From NCBI GenBank assembly GCA_014905825.1, contig JACGCN010000001.1, forward strand, positions 4,464,001 through 4,528,000: 64,000 bases of DNA, in the 5' to 3' direction. This stretch comes from Lyophyllum atratum (Eukaryota; Basidiomycota; Agaricomycetes; Agaricales; Lyophyllaceae). The notes below the pieces were generated by a model. The model did no database searches, was not told the origin of the DNA, and saw nothing but the letters and a program-made list of their open reading frames with translations. A program made the translations under genes and the position numbers. Below, in pieces: positions 1 to 14,300 of this stretch. Position 1 is the first letter of the stretch. Every line of letters begins with the position of its first letter.

Positions 1-3000
1 TACAGCTGAGAAGCCCATGCTCGCCTACCGCCCATGAAGTTCACTCAGCTGTCATTCCTGTCGTCACAACTATTATGATCTATAGGTGGCCCACACGGTA
101 CATTTCGCTGCATGCCATGACGGAATAAAATGACCGATATTGAACTCACCTCCACCCTAGATCTGTTTTGTCCCTCAACGCTGCTTCGGAAGGACTCGAA
201 AGCTTTATCTGCTTCGGTGTGCCCTGTTTGATGGCTGTCGAAATGACTTCACTCACTGGGTCGTGGATTGGACATCGGGCCCGAAGTATCAGCGGAGGCT
301 TGGGTCATCCGAGTGCCACCAACCAGAAGAAATTCCTTGGGCAATGGCAAATGGTCGTGAAGGTTGTGTCTCGAAGTTGGGAGACAACAAATTCTATCCA
401 GGTGATCCCTGAGCAAGTGACCGTGGGCAGGAAAAGCTCATTCGGATTTCCACGTCCACATGTCACAACAGCAGCACTCGCCGCTCTCCACTCATAACGA
501 GCGCACGGCCTTCGTCGCTGGGTCCCAACGTCGCATCTTTCCACCAGAACCTTTTCTTGCTAGCGCTATATCGCAGACTCCACGCCACGCCACTGATCTG
601 AAAATCAGAAACACCTCGTCTCCGATGTTCTGGGCGGCCCAGAACCTCGAATGGCATAGGCCGTGTCAACACACCTTCGCGGACTTCGTGAATTTGCAAT
701 TCTCGCAAGTTGCCATTCGGTTCATGATGGGTTCCCCATTGATAGTGGTTCTATTCCCAGTCGCCTTGCCCAGTCAGAGGATAGATATGGTGGCCCAGAG
801 CCTTGACAGCCTATACAAAGGACCAGGGAAGGACCTTTACTAGACGATGCTGTGATCAGGTCTGTTTTACACTATTTTCTTAGGCGTCGGGCTTGCCTTA
901 AAGACCTGCTGTAGTGTTGATCAGTGATTCTTCCGCACAGCCCAAGTCATGAAGTCCGCCGAGGTTCGAGAGCGGTCCATGCCCTCAGCAGGAGCTTCTC
1001 TTCCTCCCATCCAACTAAAGTAGTCTCATGACATACGAGCACCCACCGCGCAGCCGCTACCGTAACCTCGGCTTCGCATAGCGCGTCTCACACGCCCTTC
1101 ATCCATGAACCTCATGATCACCCCGTCAAAAGGTCTCTCTCCCCTGGCGAATGACAGGGTGGCCTCCATGCATATTGGATATTGGACGAATCGAACTCCG
1201 CCCTCCGGGATTCTCCCAGCAGCCGATACTCGCTGGCATTGGGACGCAACTACGCGCCTGGGGCGGCCTTCATTTCCGCTAGTGCGACGGGGAGTTCCAG
1301 CTTCACTTCCGCTCAGCGCTCATGGTCTGTTCGCCATCCTGCAGAGTGGTACTGACATCTACTGCACGACGGGCATCGTAGCCGATAATAGCTCCATCGC
1401 GTGTGAGCAATGTGCTCCATGTGATAGGTCATCTGCGGAATCGATAGGGATGGTCCTCGACGGTGCTGACAAGGCGAAGCGCTATAGGTCCCTCGTTGCC
1501 GACTCTTGCGTCCGAGGTCTCCCTGCATCATCCAACTCGTCCGCTCTATAATCTATTTCTATCACGTATGTACTCCGATCATGATCATGATACAATTGAC
1601 AAGAATAACTCGTTCTAGCCTCTTGCCTGCTTACGTGCCCCCCTCGACATCACGGTCATGACAGTCCCCGCAATGGCCAATTCAAATGCACAAGCTTCGT
1701 ACCAAGCACGCACCCTGCATACCATCGTCTGGACCCCAGCTATCACATATGGGGATTTCATGCCGAATAACCACCGCGTCGACACGTTAAGTTTCGGGCC
1801 TCGAGCTGCCTACTGCCAAACTTTTCAAGATGGCAGATACGACATGAGAAACATTTTGAAATGCGACTCGATATCAACGAACATACCGTCGTTTGGGTCG
1901 CGCACGACATGGGTATGTCCACTATCTCTGATCAACGCCAACTCCGATTGCTTCTCACCTCGCTGATAGTCGGACCTCCAACTGCTTACTTCTCGAAGAC
2001 GTGGGATACAGGTAGTATGCAGCTAACGATATGAAATGCGAGGCCCTACTCGTACGGGGTACCTTTGTCTGGGATGTGGGCGATGTACATTTGACATCTG
2101 GCACCTCACTGCTGTCCGGCGCTCCTCCCTGATGGGCCCAGCACGTGTGTCTCCTTCTATTACATTGTCTAGATCGCACCCCACTACAACTGGTCCACGC
2201 CCTGCAAGCGCAGCGAATATGGGTGCGTACAGTCGGTCTTGATCATGGCGCTCGCATCCGAAACTCCAGCGTCCCTCCCCGCGCCCCCGCCATACCCGCC
2301 ATACTAAATCATCATCAGCCATTGGATCATCGCCATGCCCATCCTGGTACTACTACTACGACTCGGATCTCGGATTTAGAGACACCGTGCGCGCGCGTGA
2401 TATGAATTCGTGCGCTCTTACGGCTCCGAGTGCAGGATAGGAAGTACGACGATCAGGGAAGGCCAAGACCTATGTTCTTCCTATCATGGTCAAGGCACCA
2501 ATTTACTCGGACTCGGACGGGGTATGTGGAGATGGGTACATAGGCGGTAAAGGTGTCCCAGCGGCTTGGGCGTTGTATGTGTTTTTTTTTGTTTCCTTGT
2601 TTTCTTGTTTTGTTTTTTTTGTCCGTTCGTTTCGTTGTGGTTCTTCGATCGTCCGACTTCGGCGTCGATGCCCGTGTCCGAAGTGCGTAGGTGTGACAGA
2701 GGGATGGCTGTCATTTAAGCTGTCTTTCTACCTACCGATACTTTGTGTTATCAACGAACCAGTTCGTTCGAAGCTCTTTTGTCTCTCCGACGTATGACTT
2801 ATTTCGAAAGCGGCTGAATACGTTGAGGCCCGTACTTCTGGACCACGGAGAACTCGGAAGCCGTTGGTCGTGTATGTAAAAATGACATATAAGGTCTGTT
2901 ATCACACATGTGTACGAATCGTCGCGGACGTCTGGACTTCTGACATCCTATCATGCTATCGTGCTATTGCGGGTTTCTTAGGACGGCTAGTCACTTTGTA

Positions 3001-5671
3001 CTATTATAGTACTCAGTAGGATCGTCTAGTGCTGCCGGCGTGCTGCGCATTATTAGCTGTCTATTAGTGATGTAAATATACTCTGGGGTGCTTGACGTAC
3101 AGTGTGTACCTAGCGCGCTCGAGATGACACCCTCAACACCCTGCGTGATTCGAAAACCCGTTATCATCCAAGCCTCCGGTACTTCGTACCGGGGACGTCG
3201 AGGGTGGGTACTACAGTAAGTACCTGACTGGGATGGCGGTTACTAGTGAGAGATCACCGCCTCAGACCTCTCGCTAGTGCGAAAGGCGCTTAAGACTAAA
3301 TTTAAACTTCTCAATGACGAGAGGCCCAAACCCTCCGAGTCCATGTCAGTTGTTGTACGCCATCTGGTACTGCTACTACTTATGGCCGTCCAGCGTTCCT
3401 TCCGTGGACGTAATTAGTTCAGTGAGCCCCTGCGACCCCCAACACCTACCGACTCATGCCATCTACATTGACGCTTTGCCTAACCTGGCCCAGGACATAC
3501 ATATGTGCCTCGATCACGGTTGGCTAAACTGTATATTCAACGCGCGGGACATGAATGGCTCGCAATTCGCAATTGAATCCGATAGTATAGTAGTTTGAGT
3601 CCTGCCTTCCTCCCCACCCTCTCCCGCACTCTCTGAATCCCCCAGGCGATGAAACACGCCCGGTTCGATACTCTGCGCTGTTGATTATAGCATGGAGGAC
3701 TCTCGAAAGCCTCTGTTATGAGCGAATCGGGAAGGGGAAGGGGAGTGCGTCGTCCTCCAAACGATTATTTAGATGAGACTCTCCTTCATGCGGCCGACGC
3801 CCCCTCTCCCCTCTCCCCCGTCCATAAGCCATACGCACACTCCCCCTTTCACCCACCTCCTGGAACAGCGGGTGCATGATCAAGACCAGATGTTAGGTAT
3901 CCATCACGAGGGTCGGACCCTGCGCAGGACGCGTCCATAGGCATACATTACGTGTAGCGGTATGTTGTTGTCCTCCCGTCCCAATTCGCGACGCAGATCA
4001 GGGACGGGGGGAGCGTGTCGATATGTCGTTTTGAGTTCTGAAGAGAAGAGGGGATGAGACATACGGAGTTTGAAGGGTAGGAGCTCGAGAAGCGGGAGGG
4101 GTGCTACGTACAGATCCATCACGAGGGTTGGACCCGTCCATAGGCGTAGGCGTACGTTACGTGTAGCGGTACGTTGTTTTGCTATCCTCCCGTCCGGATT
4201 CGCGACGCAGATCAGGGACGGGGGGAGCGTGTCTATGTGTCGATGTATGTATCGCCTTTGCAGGATGAGATGTCGAAGTGTAGAGGGGTGATAGGACGGG
4301 GTGCTATGGGTACGGAATTGCAAGGGTAGGGAGGAGGTCGAGGAGCCGGAGAGGGAGAGGTGTTTATCCACTCTAAACGGCGCACACCAACCTCACGCGC
4401 CCTACATAAGATGTCCATCGCCGTTGCGGGTACATATGGGATGGTGCGGGTGCAGACTTAGAGATGGGAATGACTTGGAATATAGGCAGGGTGAGCGGGT
4501 CGTGTGTTTTCCTTTGACTTTGATCTCGTGTTTCTTTCCTTGTATCCTGTAATACTCACGCGACGGGCGGGCCAAGGGCGGGCGGCTGTGGACGGAAGTA
4601 CTGGAGGGCTTAGGATCAGGCGAGAAGCGAGCGAAGGGAACAAAGTTGAAGAAAGTCGTCTAAGGCGACCAGCGACCATCGCGAGGGTACAGTAACACAG
4701 GTGGATGCCAAGTACACTCGGAAGAGGGTCCAACGGCAGGAACGCCCGGCGGGTGACTGTGGGCCAAGAGCTTAGAGTGCCGCGCAAGCCGTTGTTCGGT
4801 GCAGTTTTAGTTTAAGCTGCCGTGCGTGGGTTCAGCGCCCCGTCGTAACCCATTACAGTATCCATCCATGTGCGGGTCCTACTTTTGACAGATAAATTAA
4901 AGCTAAGGGTTGGTTTTTGTTACGGCGGTCAGTTTGGAGCAGAAAGCGGAAGGAAGAAAGGGATGCGGGCGCGAGTGAGTGGGGGGCTTACGAGAATGTA
5001 TTGACATGTACGCATGTTGAGCTAGACTTCGTACTAGCTGCCTAATCGCGAGAACGGAGGAGACGAGGAAGGAATGAATTGAAGAAGGGTGCGTAACGGG
5101 ATGTGGTAATGATAGAGTCGCGGCTTGAGCTTGAAAGCTTGAATGGTGATGGACTTGTTCGTGAGTGCGCGTGTGTACGATATGGAATTGTTCGAGAACT
5201 TACGGCGTCGGCATCGGCATAGGGTCCCGTCAAGGATAGTGGTTAGATCTGTGGAGGTTAGTTCATCAACGTTACGAGGGAGTCGCGACGGCATTCGGAC
5301 GTCGAGCTCAATGTGGGATTTTCGCGCCCACAGCCGACGGAGACCAAGACTCATGGACGACAGTGGGTGTGAAAGCGGAGGGACAAGGACCCTTGCAGCG
5401 GAGATGATGCACAAGACAGTTACGTAAATGGAAGACGGGGATCAAAAGCAAGATCTAGATCTCACCATCTTTGATCGGGGGGATCGGGGGTAGGAACGCG
5501 CAAGGGTCGTTGCCGCCCACGAAAATCTATTTTTTCTCCTTCATTACCAGCACTCGGATTTCGCCGGTGGGCCTGCCAAACCTTTACCGTTACGATGGCT
5601 TGGACGTGTACACCAGCAGAAACTATGAATAGCGGGTCTATCACTCCGTCTTCTTTCCCTTCCCTCGAACC
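1..5671. other. Long non-coding or degenerate stretch
   Basis: I see no gene I can support here. All open frames are under about 155 codons, most lack an ATG, and none carries a recognisable domain or a chain of frame-compatible exons. The stretch contains a T-rich tract near 2580-2620 and a local tandem duplication near 3.9-4.35 kb, which is listed separately. The last few hundred bases should hold the promoter of the F-box-like gene that starts at 5672. Confidence 0.5.
3898..4355. repeat. Degenerate tandem duplication, about 215 bp unit
   Basis: Two successive copies can be aligned by eye, starting near 3898 and near 4112. Both begin with a shared block (ATCCATCACGAGGGT) and share a second block about 100 bp in (GCAGATCAGGGACGGGGGG), at about 3990 and 4208. 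Small indels separate the copies and similarity fades in the G-rich tail. No coding function is visible. Confidence 0.75.
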
Positions 5672-8382
5672 ATGGCCCCCCACTCGCACTCGTCGTGCTA
5701 CGTCACACATCTACCGCTAGAGATCTTCGATGCCATCGCTCTCGAGCTCACGGACCTCGAGCCCATTGGCCCGCCGGACATCTTGGTCCCGCTCATGCAG
5801 ACATGCAAGGCTCTCCACGGTCTCCTTGTCCCAGAAACTAACCCGGGGCTGTACTCCCGGATATTCCGCCAAAAATTCGATGTCGCGGCCGTCACGCGCC
5901 GCGCCTTCCGCCCGACGCCTACACAGTGTGTCGATCAGATGACGCAGTACTTTGCTGCTCTCCGCGTGTTCCGCCGACGCGAGCTGCGCATCTCGGTCGC
6001 CCCGGGTGAGGAGCTCCCCGATGTCGGCGTTGAGGAGGCGCTACAGATTGGGGTTGTCATGATGCTCGAGGACGACGGGAAGAATGCGAGGCAGCTTGTG
6101 CAGTGGGGACACGCCGATGAATTCGTCGATGCCTTCGTGCGTTCCCGGCTGTACGACGGCGCCGAAGACAACGACGGGTGGCCGCTCGACAATGGACTCA
6201 ACGCCCACGCGCTTTGGCTCATGTGGCTGCTCACCACAGAAGGTACGTGCCTATACTCATTTCATTATTATACCCTAATATCGTTCGTGCAGAATCCCTG
6301 CTCAACGAAACCCCCGCCCAACGCGCCCAAATAACCCAACTCCTCCTCCCCTTCGTCTACGTCCCCTACCGCTACCCCACCGCCCTCGCCCCACCCAACC
6401 ACTACCTCATCCCACCCCCCATCACCCCCACCCACGCCCCCTCCACCATCCCCACCCCGCACGGGCCCTACCCCATCTACCCCGACCCCGACCCCACCTC
6501 CATCGTCCACTACACCTCCCGCCCCCAGCTCGCCCGGCCCCTCTCCGCCATCGCTGCGAAGCTACTTTTTCTGGCGCGCGCGGAGTGCACGCCGTTTCCG
6601 ATTCCGCCGCATTTTGATCGGACGAGGGAGGAGGCGTGGGGGAGGGGGAAGTTTGGGGTGGGACCGACGAGGGAGGATATGGAGGAGTTTAATTGGTCTT
6701 GGAGTGCGAGGTTGCCTGGGGGGCGGGCGTGGCCTAGACTCGGAGGCCCTCTCCACGACGAGGAGAATCCATTTCCATCCAGACCCGAGGGGACGGTGTT
6801 CCCGGGCTATGAACCGCCGCCGCCGATCCCACGCTGGGTCGGGAAGGCGCCGCATTCGGGCGAGTACCTCCTCCCTGGGGTGAGCAGAGGGAAGGGGAAG
6901 AGCGCAAAATGGGATGCCGACTGGATGCGCCTCAGGATGTGCGGGGACCTCATGCGCATGCCCCCGCGTGTGCCCTACGGCCGCGTGTACGAGCCCTTCA
7001 GCATGGAGGGGCTGTGGGTGGGTCGTATGCTGGTGCGTACTCTCTCTCCCTCTCATCCATATTTCGTAGTGCTGATGCATGGAACATTCGTAGATCCCAG
7101 GCGAAGCCGAAACCCAAGCCCTCATCAACACCCCACTGCACCCACCCCACGGGCTCCTCACCGAACCCGCCCTCGGCGTCGCCCCTCGACCCTTCTTCGT
7201 GCGCCTCCAGGAGCTGCACGGCGTCATCGGGGAAGTCGTACCCGAGCCTTCTCCTTCTACCACTCTTACTCCTCCTGTTAAATCCTCATACGTGCCTTCG
7301 CATAATCACACCAACGCATCGGTGCCTTCCCATAATCACACGGACGAGGAGAGGGACGAAGATGAGGAGGAGTGGGGAGAGGAGGAGGAGGAGGAGGAGG
7401 TGCCTGTACCGTTTGCGCTGGGGGCGGGGGAGGACCATGATGGGATGAATAATGCGTGGTTCGAGGGCGATCGTGTGCCTCGCGTCTCACCCGCCCCCAC
7501 CTCTTCCTCCACCTCTTCTACGACCCCTGATGGGATGGAGCGCGTAGAACTGGTGGTGGGACGCGAGCGGGGGGTGTACAGGCGTCGGAAGGTCCCGGAG
7601 AGGCTTGGGGGAAGGTTGGGGAACGAGGCGTTCGAGGGGCGGGGGAGGTGTGAGGGGGAAGATAGGGAGTCGGATGAGGAAGACAGGGGGGAAGGGGAGG
7701 TGGAAGGGTATGAGCACGATGAGGGCGCATGTGTCAGGTGTTTGCAGCGCGCGGAGTTCAGGCGGCGGCTCCGGCTAGGCGAGGGGCCTTCCTCTACTTC
7801 TTCTTCGTCATCGTCGGAGGAGGAGGAGGGGGAAGGGGAAGGGGAAGGCGGGGACGAGTTGATGACGCCGTGGGACGTGGAGGAGGGGTGGGTGGGGGGT
7901 GCGTCGCCGCCGGCGCATGAGTGGGAGAGGAGGGGGAAGGGGAGGTGTGATGGGTTGGGGGAGGTGGTGCTTGTTGGGAAGGTTCGTTTCTTCTCTTTCT
8001 TTTCTCTTCCTTTCCTTTCCCCTCCCCTCCCTTTCCCCTCCCCTCCCTCCCCTGCCCTCCACCCTCCCTCACCTTTCCTCCTCAATACAGCACCAACTAA
8101 CCCACCCACCCACAGCCCGACCCCGCGCACGCCCTCGCCTTCCACCCCTTCACCTACCACGGCCGCATCCGCCCCTGGGACGGCCTCCTCCTCCTCCTCC
8201 GCAGCCCCACCCGCCCGCAGGACGCCTGGCTGGGCACGACGTTGTTTTGTGGGTATGTGGTGGGGGGGGATACGGTGGTGGGGAGTTGGAGGATTGGGAG
8301 TGCGGATCCGGGGGGGCCGGGGTGGGGGGGGGGCGTTTGTTATGGGGAGGAGGGAGGATTGATTTGGGGGGGGGGTGTTTAG
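5672..8382 (+). CDS. F-box-like protein, 821 aa, 4 exons
   Basis: The model joins 5672-6242, 6293-7032, 7094-7981 and 8116-8382; all phases agree and the frame closes at TAG 8380-8382. The start is the first ATG (CCATGG context). Residues about 10-70 look like an F-box: LPLEI, a conserved leucine pattern and a CKALH core, which in this family would bind Skp1 in an SCF ubiquitin ligase. The middle is Pro-rich, then strongly acidic with long Glu and Ser runs near residues 470-700. The last exon encodes a compact ending with FHPFTYHGR and WDGLLLLL-type segments. This layout is common in Agaricomycete F-box proteins, but the substrate cannot be told. Introns are 50, 61 and 134 nt. The third is unusually long and pyrimidine-rich, so its boundaries are the least certain. 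Confidence 0.8.
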
Positions 8383-10280
8383 ATTTGGATTTGGACTTGT
8401 GTTCCGCGTTTGATTTGCTTGGGTTGTGAGCCGCGATAGTTGTGATATACGATACTGTACTATACCGCTGTACGATACTCCTTCCTCTTTCCTCTTTCCT
8501 CCTTTCTAACCCCCAGGACATTTGATTGCGTACGCCTTCATACCCCCCTCCCGTCACCCCGTGCCTGTTGGTTTTTGGATACCTACCCGTGCTTAGAGAG
8601 TTTGTTATACTGTTGTGATTAGTAGAGTTGGACTTGTACGTTACATGCCACTGCACGCTATGACTACTTATGATCAGTGGGGTTGTTTATTATATTGTCG
8701 CCTTCTACGTTGCGCTTTCGGCTGTAGGTTTGCGGTGTGGATTTGGATTTGCGATGTCGTGATCTGGCGGGTCCGAGAATTGTGTCGTACAGGTCAATGT
8801 CAGATACACGCCATCTAGCCCACTGCCCAGGTCTCGAAAACATGGAAAGGCCGTCCTGTGTGCCCTGGTTCACTTGTGCACTCACGACATGAACTTACTT
8901 GTCTGCACATGCCTACTTTGTTTCTCTCGTTGTTGCTACGCAGACCCTTATTAGTCTTACGGCTCGACAAGTGGTGGCTCCCTTCATTACTTGCAGATCG
9001 AGAGAAGGTCGGGCAGTTTTGGATTTGTGGTTGGGCCAATTCGCTGGGTTCGGTCATGATGCTCTGTTTCGAGGTGGGTCGAGTCGTGACGTTCGAGAGA
9101 GATGAGAGGACGTGTAGAATCAGATCTGGATTACTGGACCGTAGACACCTGGAATGGGTCACAAGCGCTCATACAATTCGTTCCTTCGCAGGTGTTGCCA
9201 GTGATAGTTATAGGCTAGATACGTGCTTGAAGGTCGTGAGTGCTTGAGGTACCCATAGGATCCTGTTATGCTGGGAGTCGAGGAACGCGAGTTGAGAACA
9301 TGAGGATTGGAAGTAGGTCCGCCAATTGAGTCCCGATTGAAAGTATAACGACTCACAAAAAAAATCGGTTCCCTTCGGAAAAGCCGCAGTCAATCTTTAT
9401 CCAGTTCTATCAGGCTTCATGGGGAGCACCAATAAGAGGCCTACCGTATCGACGCACATGGCCAGACTCAGTATACGATGAAAGTTCGGGCGGTGGAGGA
9501 CGGAGAATGAAGCGGAAGCGAACAACGGACGTCCGTAAAGTGCACAGCCTCAGACGGTTTACCGAAACCGTCAAGACGATATGGCAGCTTGGCCACAACT
9601 TGTCAATCCTTCGACATTACGGTTCCTTCGAGATGGGAGCAGGCGCAGGGAAAAACAGGGCCTTTATTCGTCTCCGGAGTACTGAACGATGCTGGGCAAT
9701 TGAATGACGACCGACCCTGGCCCCGAACGCAATCACCAATCTCCGACGTCGAGGACGAACATGATCCCACGTCGGGAAGATCGCCGAAATCGCTGTTCTT
9801 CGACATCCCGCTCCATTCCCTGGAGGTGCGCTCGGTCCAAAAGTTCGCTCTTCACGCTTTGTCTCGGTCTCCCGAAAACGCTAGGTAGGGTGATCGAGTG
9901 GTTCTCAATTCATCTTCCATGAATGAAATGACTAAACACGGCTTTACTATACGACAGAGATGAGATATGAGATCAGCCGCATTCAAAATGATAGGAATAG
10001 GGCTTACGCTCAAAACTGTGACACGGTGAACACACTGGTGCGGCATCCTGCACAGGGTCGCGAGCCCCACTCGTTCTCGACCATGACCGCAGCAGCGGGT
10101 GCTCTGGCGGGCCTTGGCCATGTTGGCAATGTGATGCTCTCCAACAACGAGGCGATTCGAGCATGTTTGGGGGTGGATGCGTTTTGTCGGTGTTGGATGG
10201 ACGTGCCGCCGATTTCCTACTCCAAATTCGACTGGCTCTCATGGACTCGTCTGGCGCATAAATGGACTTGTCTGGCGCAT

Positions 10281-10530
10281 AAACTACTTCTCGTAGCGCC
10301 TGTCGACGAGGCACTGCACATGAGGTGGTCGCGCCTCGCAGAAGACACGCAGGGATGGCGGTCTGGGGAACACGATGTTGTCTTGGAGTTCGTCCTGGGC
10401 CGCGGCGAGCGGCGGACTCCAAGCCTGTCCCGCAAAACCACTCCTCATAGCGCCTGTTGACAAGCACTGGCTACGGGGGAGGTCGCGTCTCGTCGAAGAC
10501 ACGCAGGGATGGCGGTCTGGCGTAATAGAG
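10281..10530. repeat. Degenerate tandem repeat, period about 157 bp
   Basis: A block at about 10281-10371 recurs at about 10438-10530. Both copies share TAGCGCCTGT near the start and an 18-bp identical stretch ending in GATGGCGGTCTGG. Just upstream, at 10243-10282, a 20-bp unit containing CTGGCGCATAAA occurs twice in tandem. The copies are interrupted by indels. Confidence 0.8.
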
Positions 10531-11340
10531 GCATTTACTGAGCTACGACATCAATCTGTATGCTATGACCCTTCATTGACTATTACGACGCTACTATGTC
10601 AACGAGTGAGTGGACAACCGATAGATCCAGGGAAATAGCCTCTCCTACGGGGGATGCTGCGACGTCGGAGGGCTTGTGCTCGCCGGCTACAACGACGATG
10701 AGACGTTTTGGAGCGGGTTGGCGGGTTCGGCCGACAGATGTCGAAAAATTGTTTTCTCTTTGGACACGTGTGGAAGGCGGACGCCGGACGGCCCGCTCAA
10801 ACAATCGAAAATGGACGTCGGGGGTCGAGGTGTTGAACCGCCGTGGTGTGTCCTTCCCCGCCTTTCCAGACTGATGATGAGCGCGATGGGCCCGCGTTTT
10901 TTCGGGCACGTCACCCTGATCTACTTGTGCTGATCCACGAGTTATTAGCTCAGAGGGTCATGGTTGCACCCCTTACGAAATATGTGTCTTTGAGGCCTCC
11001 TATGCGGGGTCATGTTCGTGTATGATGAAGTGTGAATCAAAGTTGTTGAATTTGCATGCATGCTCTAAGGGAAGATGCACACTCCCCGTTGATGCAGTCC
11101 TGGAACACGGGGAGTTACGTCCGGCATGCAGGGAACTGGTGCTGGGCTCCCACAGGGTTTTACCCGTGCTATCCTGCCGCGAGGGCCGGGGACTGTTTTT
11201 AATGGAGGGTGAGTTCTCGTTCCCCTTAGTAGGTATGTGTGTTCCGTGGGTTCGAAGTAGTGGCTCTAGTTACCATGTTACATAAGTAGGGCCCACGGTA
11301 AACTGGCTGTTCCAATTGGGGACCGTGTCAGTATAATAAA

Positions 11341-11359
11341 CTCCTCCTCCTCCTCCTCC
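11341..11359 (+). repeat. (CTC)n microsatellite
   Basis: Six uninterrupted CTC units lie in a non-coding stretch. This is a simple sequence repeat with no evident role. Confidence 0.9.
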
Positions 11360-14300
11360 ACTCTGACATATCAGCGGGAATACGTCGCTTTTTTGTTCAC
11401 TCCGAATGGTTGCTGTTTAGCGAGCCAGGTGAGAAGGGTCTATCGAACTTTAAAGCTTGTGCTAGTCATGACTGATTTTGTTTTCTAGGCGACTACCACG
11501 TTGACTTGAAGCTGCCTAGCATGGCGATCATCCCTTTTTTTCGGTGCGGAAGATTAGACACGTACTCATCGGCCCTTTTCTCAAACCAAGGCGCAAATTA
11601 CCAGACCCAATCGCTTCGAGCCGATAATTTTACACCCTCGGAACAGAGCATAGCCGGCTACGTTTATGAACTCAGTAGGAGCCCAGGTACGTTCAACACA
11701 TAAAGGGACCTCACTTCGGTTCTAGAACTAAGTCCATGCGGAAAACGTCCCTACTGATTCACCACGGCACGGGGACATGGCTGTTGGACTCCCCATTACC
11801 GGGCCACTCTTTTCCTGTCGCGAATGCACATAACCTCGCGTGGCCAGGTCCACCTACGCCGTATACCACACCCAAAGCAAGGTTGCGGAGACGCGATGGG
11901 TGCAAGGTGTCAGCAATTCAAAATCGAGGCACGTGTCTCCTATATCTCTGACGGCGCCCGACTCCGTTGGGCGAAGTGTCTCGTGTATAGCTGGTCATGT
12001 CTCATTCAACATGGAAACCACGAGGAGGACTCACATTCGACAATTTGTCCTGTTACGCTCGTGCCGCGCGGGGTTTGGGGGCATCAGGAAAGAACTCGAC
12101 GTTTCCTGAGGCGGTCTAGACGTGGGTAAGTGCCCCTCCATCAAACCCCAAAGATTTGAATACGGAGTTGCGCTTCGTCATTCAGCTGCAGGGAGCTGTA
12201 CACATGGGTGTTTGAATGGAGCCTTCTCGTTTGGTAAACAAGGTTTATCCACGGAAGTACATTTCGCCTTTGTGAGTAACAAGCCCCAGTTCGCAGTTCC
12301 TCCTGGATGAGCGCCTCGTGGCTAGCTATACGCCGGCACCATTTTGACGCTGGTTTTCTGGCGGATTACCTTCGCTAGAAAATCCATGGGCTACCCTGCT
12401 GTTTCTTCCTTGAGAGATCACCTAAACAAGTGGTAATCATTGCCCTGGACGATCGGGGCAGGTTTCTTATCCTACCGACGCTTTGCCTGCCAGCGCTCGT
12501 ACGCGGCTACAATTGTGACGGGCTTAACGGAGGAATTTAAACGGACCTTCCAAAACTCAATTGACAAGGCAGTCTCCCATGTGCACACGGTCGCCAAGCT
12601 GTATTCCGAGCCACTGAGCGATCTGGAAAATGGCTGGCAATACAGCCTCCGCACATCTTGGCAGATGTAAGTCAGAGCCGTCCGATCTTGAGGAGCGAAG
12701 CTGATGATTTTCAAGGCGTACCCGAAAGTGTAGTTGTGAAGCTTATCAAAGGATCAGCGCTGCTGCGTGTCCTGACGTTCTAGTCCCCAGCGCGTCCGCT
12801 CACCTGCCAATGCAGTTGAATGCTAGCTAGATCGCGAATGACAAATGAAAAGGTATGTACTACCAGGCCTGACAGGGACCTATTTTCTCCTTCACGCAGA
12901 CTGCGGATGCCTCTGGCCCTCCGTGTCGACCTCTGTCGTGTTTGGAGCCGCTGTACACGGAGCTTAGCCTGGTTTTCTGCGAAGGCATACTGTATCCACG
13001 TGTAACGTTCCTTGCTCTTATACACAGTGATTCTGCGGAAATAGATTTCGAGGGGAAGTAGAATCGGGAACGTTATCTGTAGAGCGTGCGATGGACTTCT
13101 TTGTAAGCGTTTTCAGTCCCTTGTTGAGTAAACTTTGTGTTGATAATGGATGGGACAGGAAGGCTGCCTCGCATAGGCCCCAGAAAACGCTGAAAGGTGC
13201 TATTCGCATGCCAATGCCCTGCATTTGTATTACAGAAACGAACCCAGCTCCATATCATTGGAGTACAGCGGATTTGTGCCCCATATTCAAGGTTTACATC
13301 CATGCTTCACTGCGTCGACTCCTACTTACGTGTCAATCTCTATTTCAAAATTTAGGAAATCCTCCGTCGTTTGCGTCGCCCTCGGCGTACTGTCCCATTC
13401 CTTGAATGCATAGTGTTCCCTAAGATTTTATCGATCTATTGCCCACTGTCAGATCTCGAAACTTTTTGTGCAAGGTCTGTCGCCGACTTGTCCAGATGAT
13501 CTACGTACGCATCAGGAGCTAGGGCACGATGCTCAATTCAATTATATACCATCGACCACCTTGTCGCCGCCACCTCCCACTCCGCTTGTTGCTGAATCCC
13601 TGCTTTCACTAGATGGAGCCGACGTGACCGCATGACCCAATCTTGCCGTTCAAAGAAGGTTCTGAACTTCTATCCACTTGCTGTCTCAGGATTTGTCCTT
13701 TGCCCAAAACTAGACAAGCTCTGTGATGAAACCATCTTTCCATGGCTACGTGATCGCGCCGGGGTAACCTCTAGGCTCTGAGTCAAATGCCAGTTATCTT
13801 CCATGTGGAGCGACGATTCCCCCCCGCCCCCAGATCACTGAACATGTTTTTTTTCTAGACCATGTCTTACGTTTCGTGCGACAAGTACTTGACAGTGGAA
13901 TGAGCTCAGCACCGCTTCGTTGTCTCGACGCACAGCCGAGCGCCGAGCCTTTCGGCAGGGTCAACACTTCCCATCTTGTCATGTTCTTTACGTCCATCAA
14001 TATCGATAAGTATCACTTGTCATTCGTCGAAGAAGAGGGTCAGCGATTGACATATCCACATCTCCAAGTACCTGTTGCCATTGCGGGTCATTCTCATGAC
14101 GAATTCTTGCCAGATGCAAGATACATACCTCATTCTGGCAGGAAAGCCTCCTGAAAACTCATCACTCGGCACAGATTTGCGTCTGCGCATGCAAGGACAC
14201 GCACGGACCCCGGCGGTGGACACCCTTGTGCCCCCATTCGATAGGCGTTCAGAATGCTCACCGGACCAGGTCCCCGTTTACTACGTGCTCGCTGCTCGCG

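Noticed and set aside
7336..8160. 274-codon minus-strand frame opposite the F-box-like gene
   Set aside because: It is Ser/Pro-rich only because it is the complement of the Glu/Gly-rich coding strand. The plus-strand exons splice cleanly through it.
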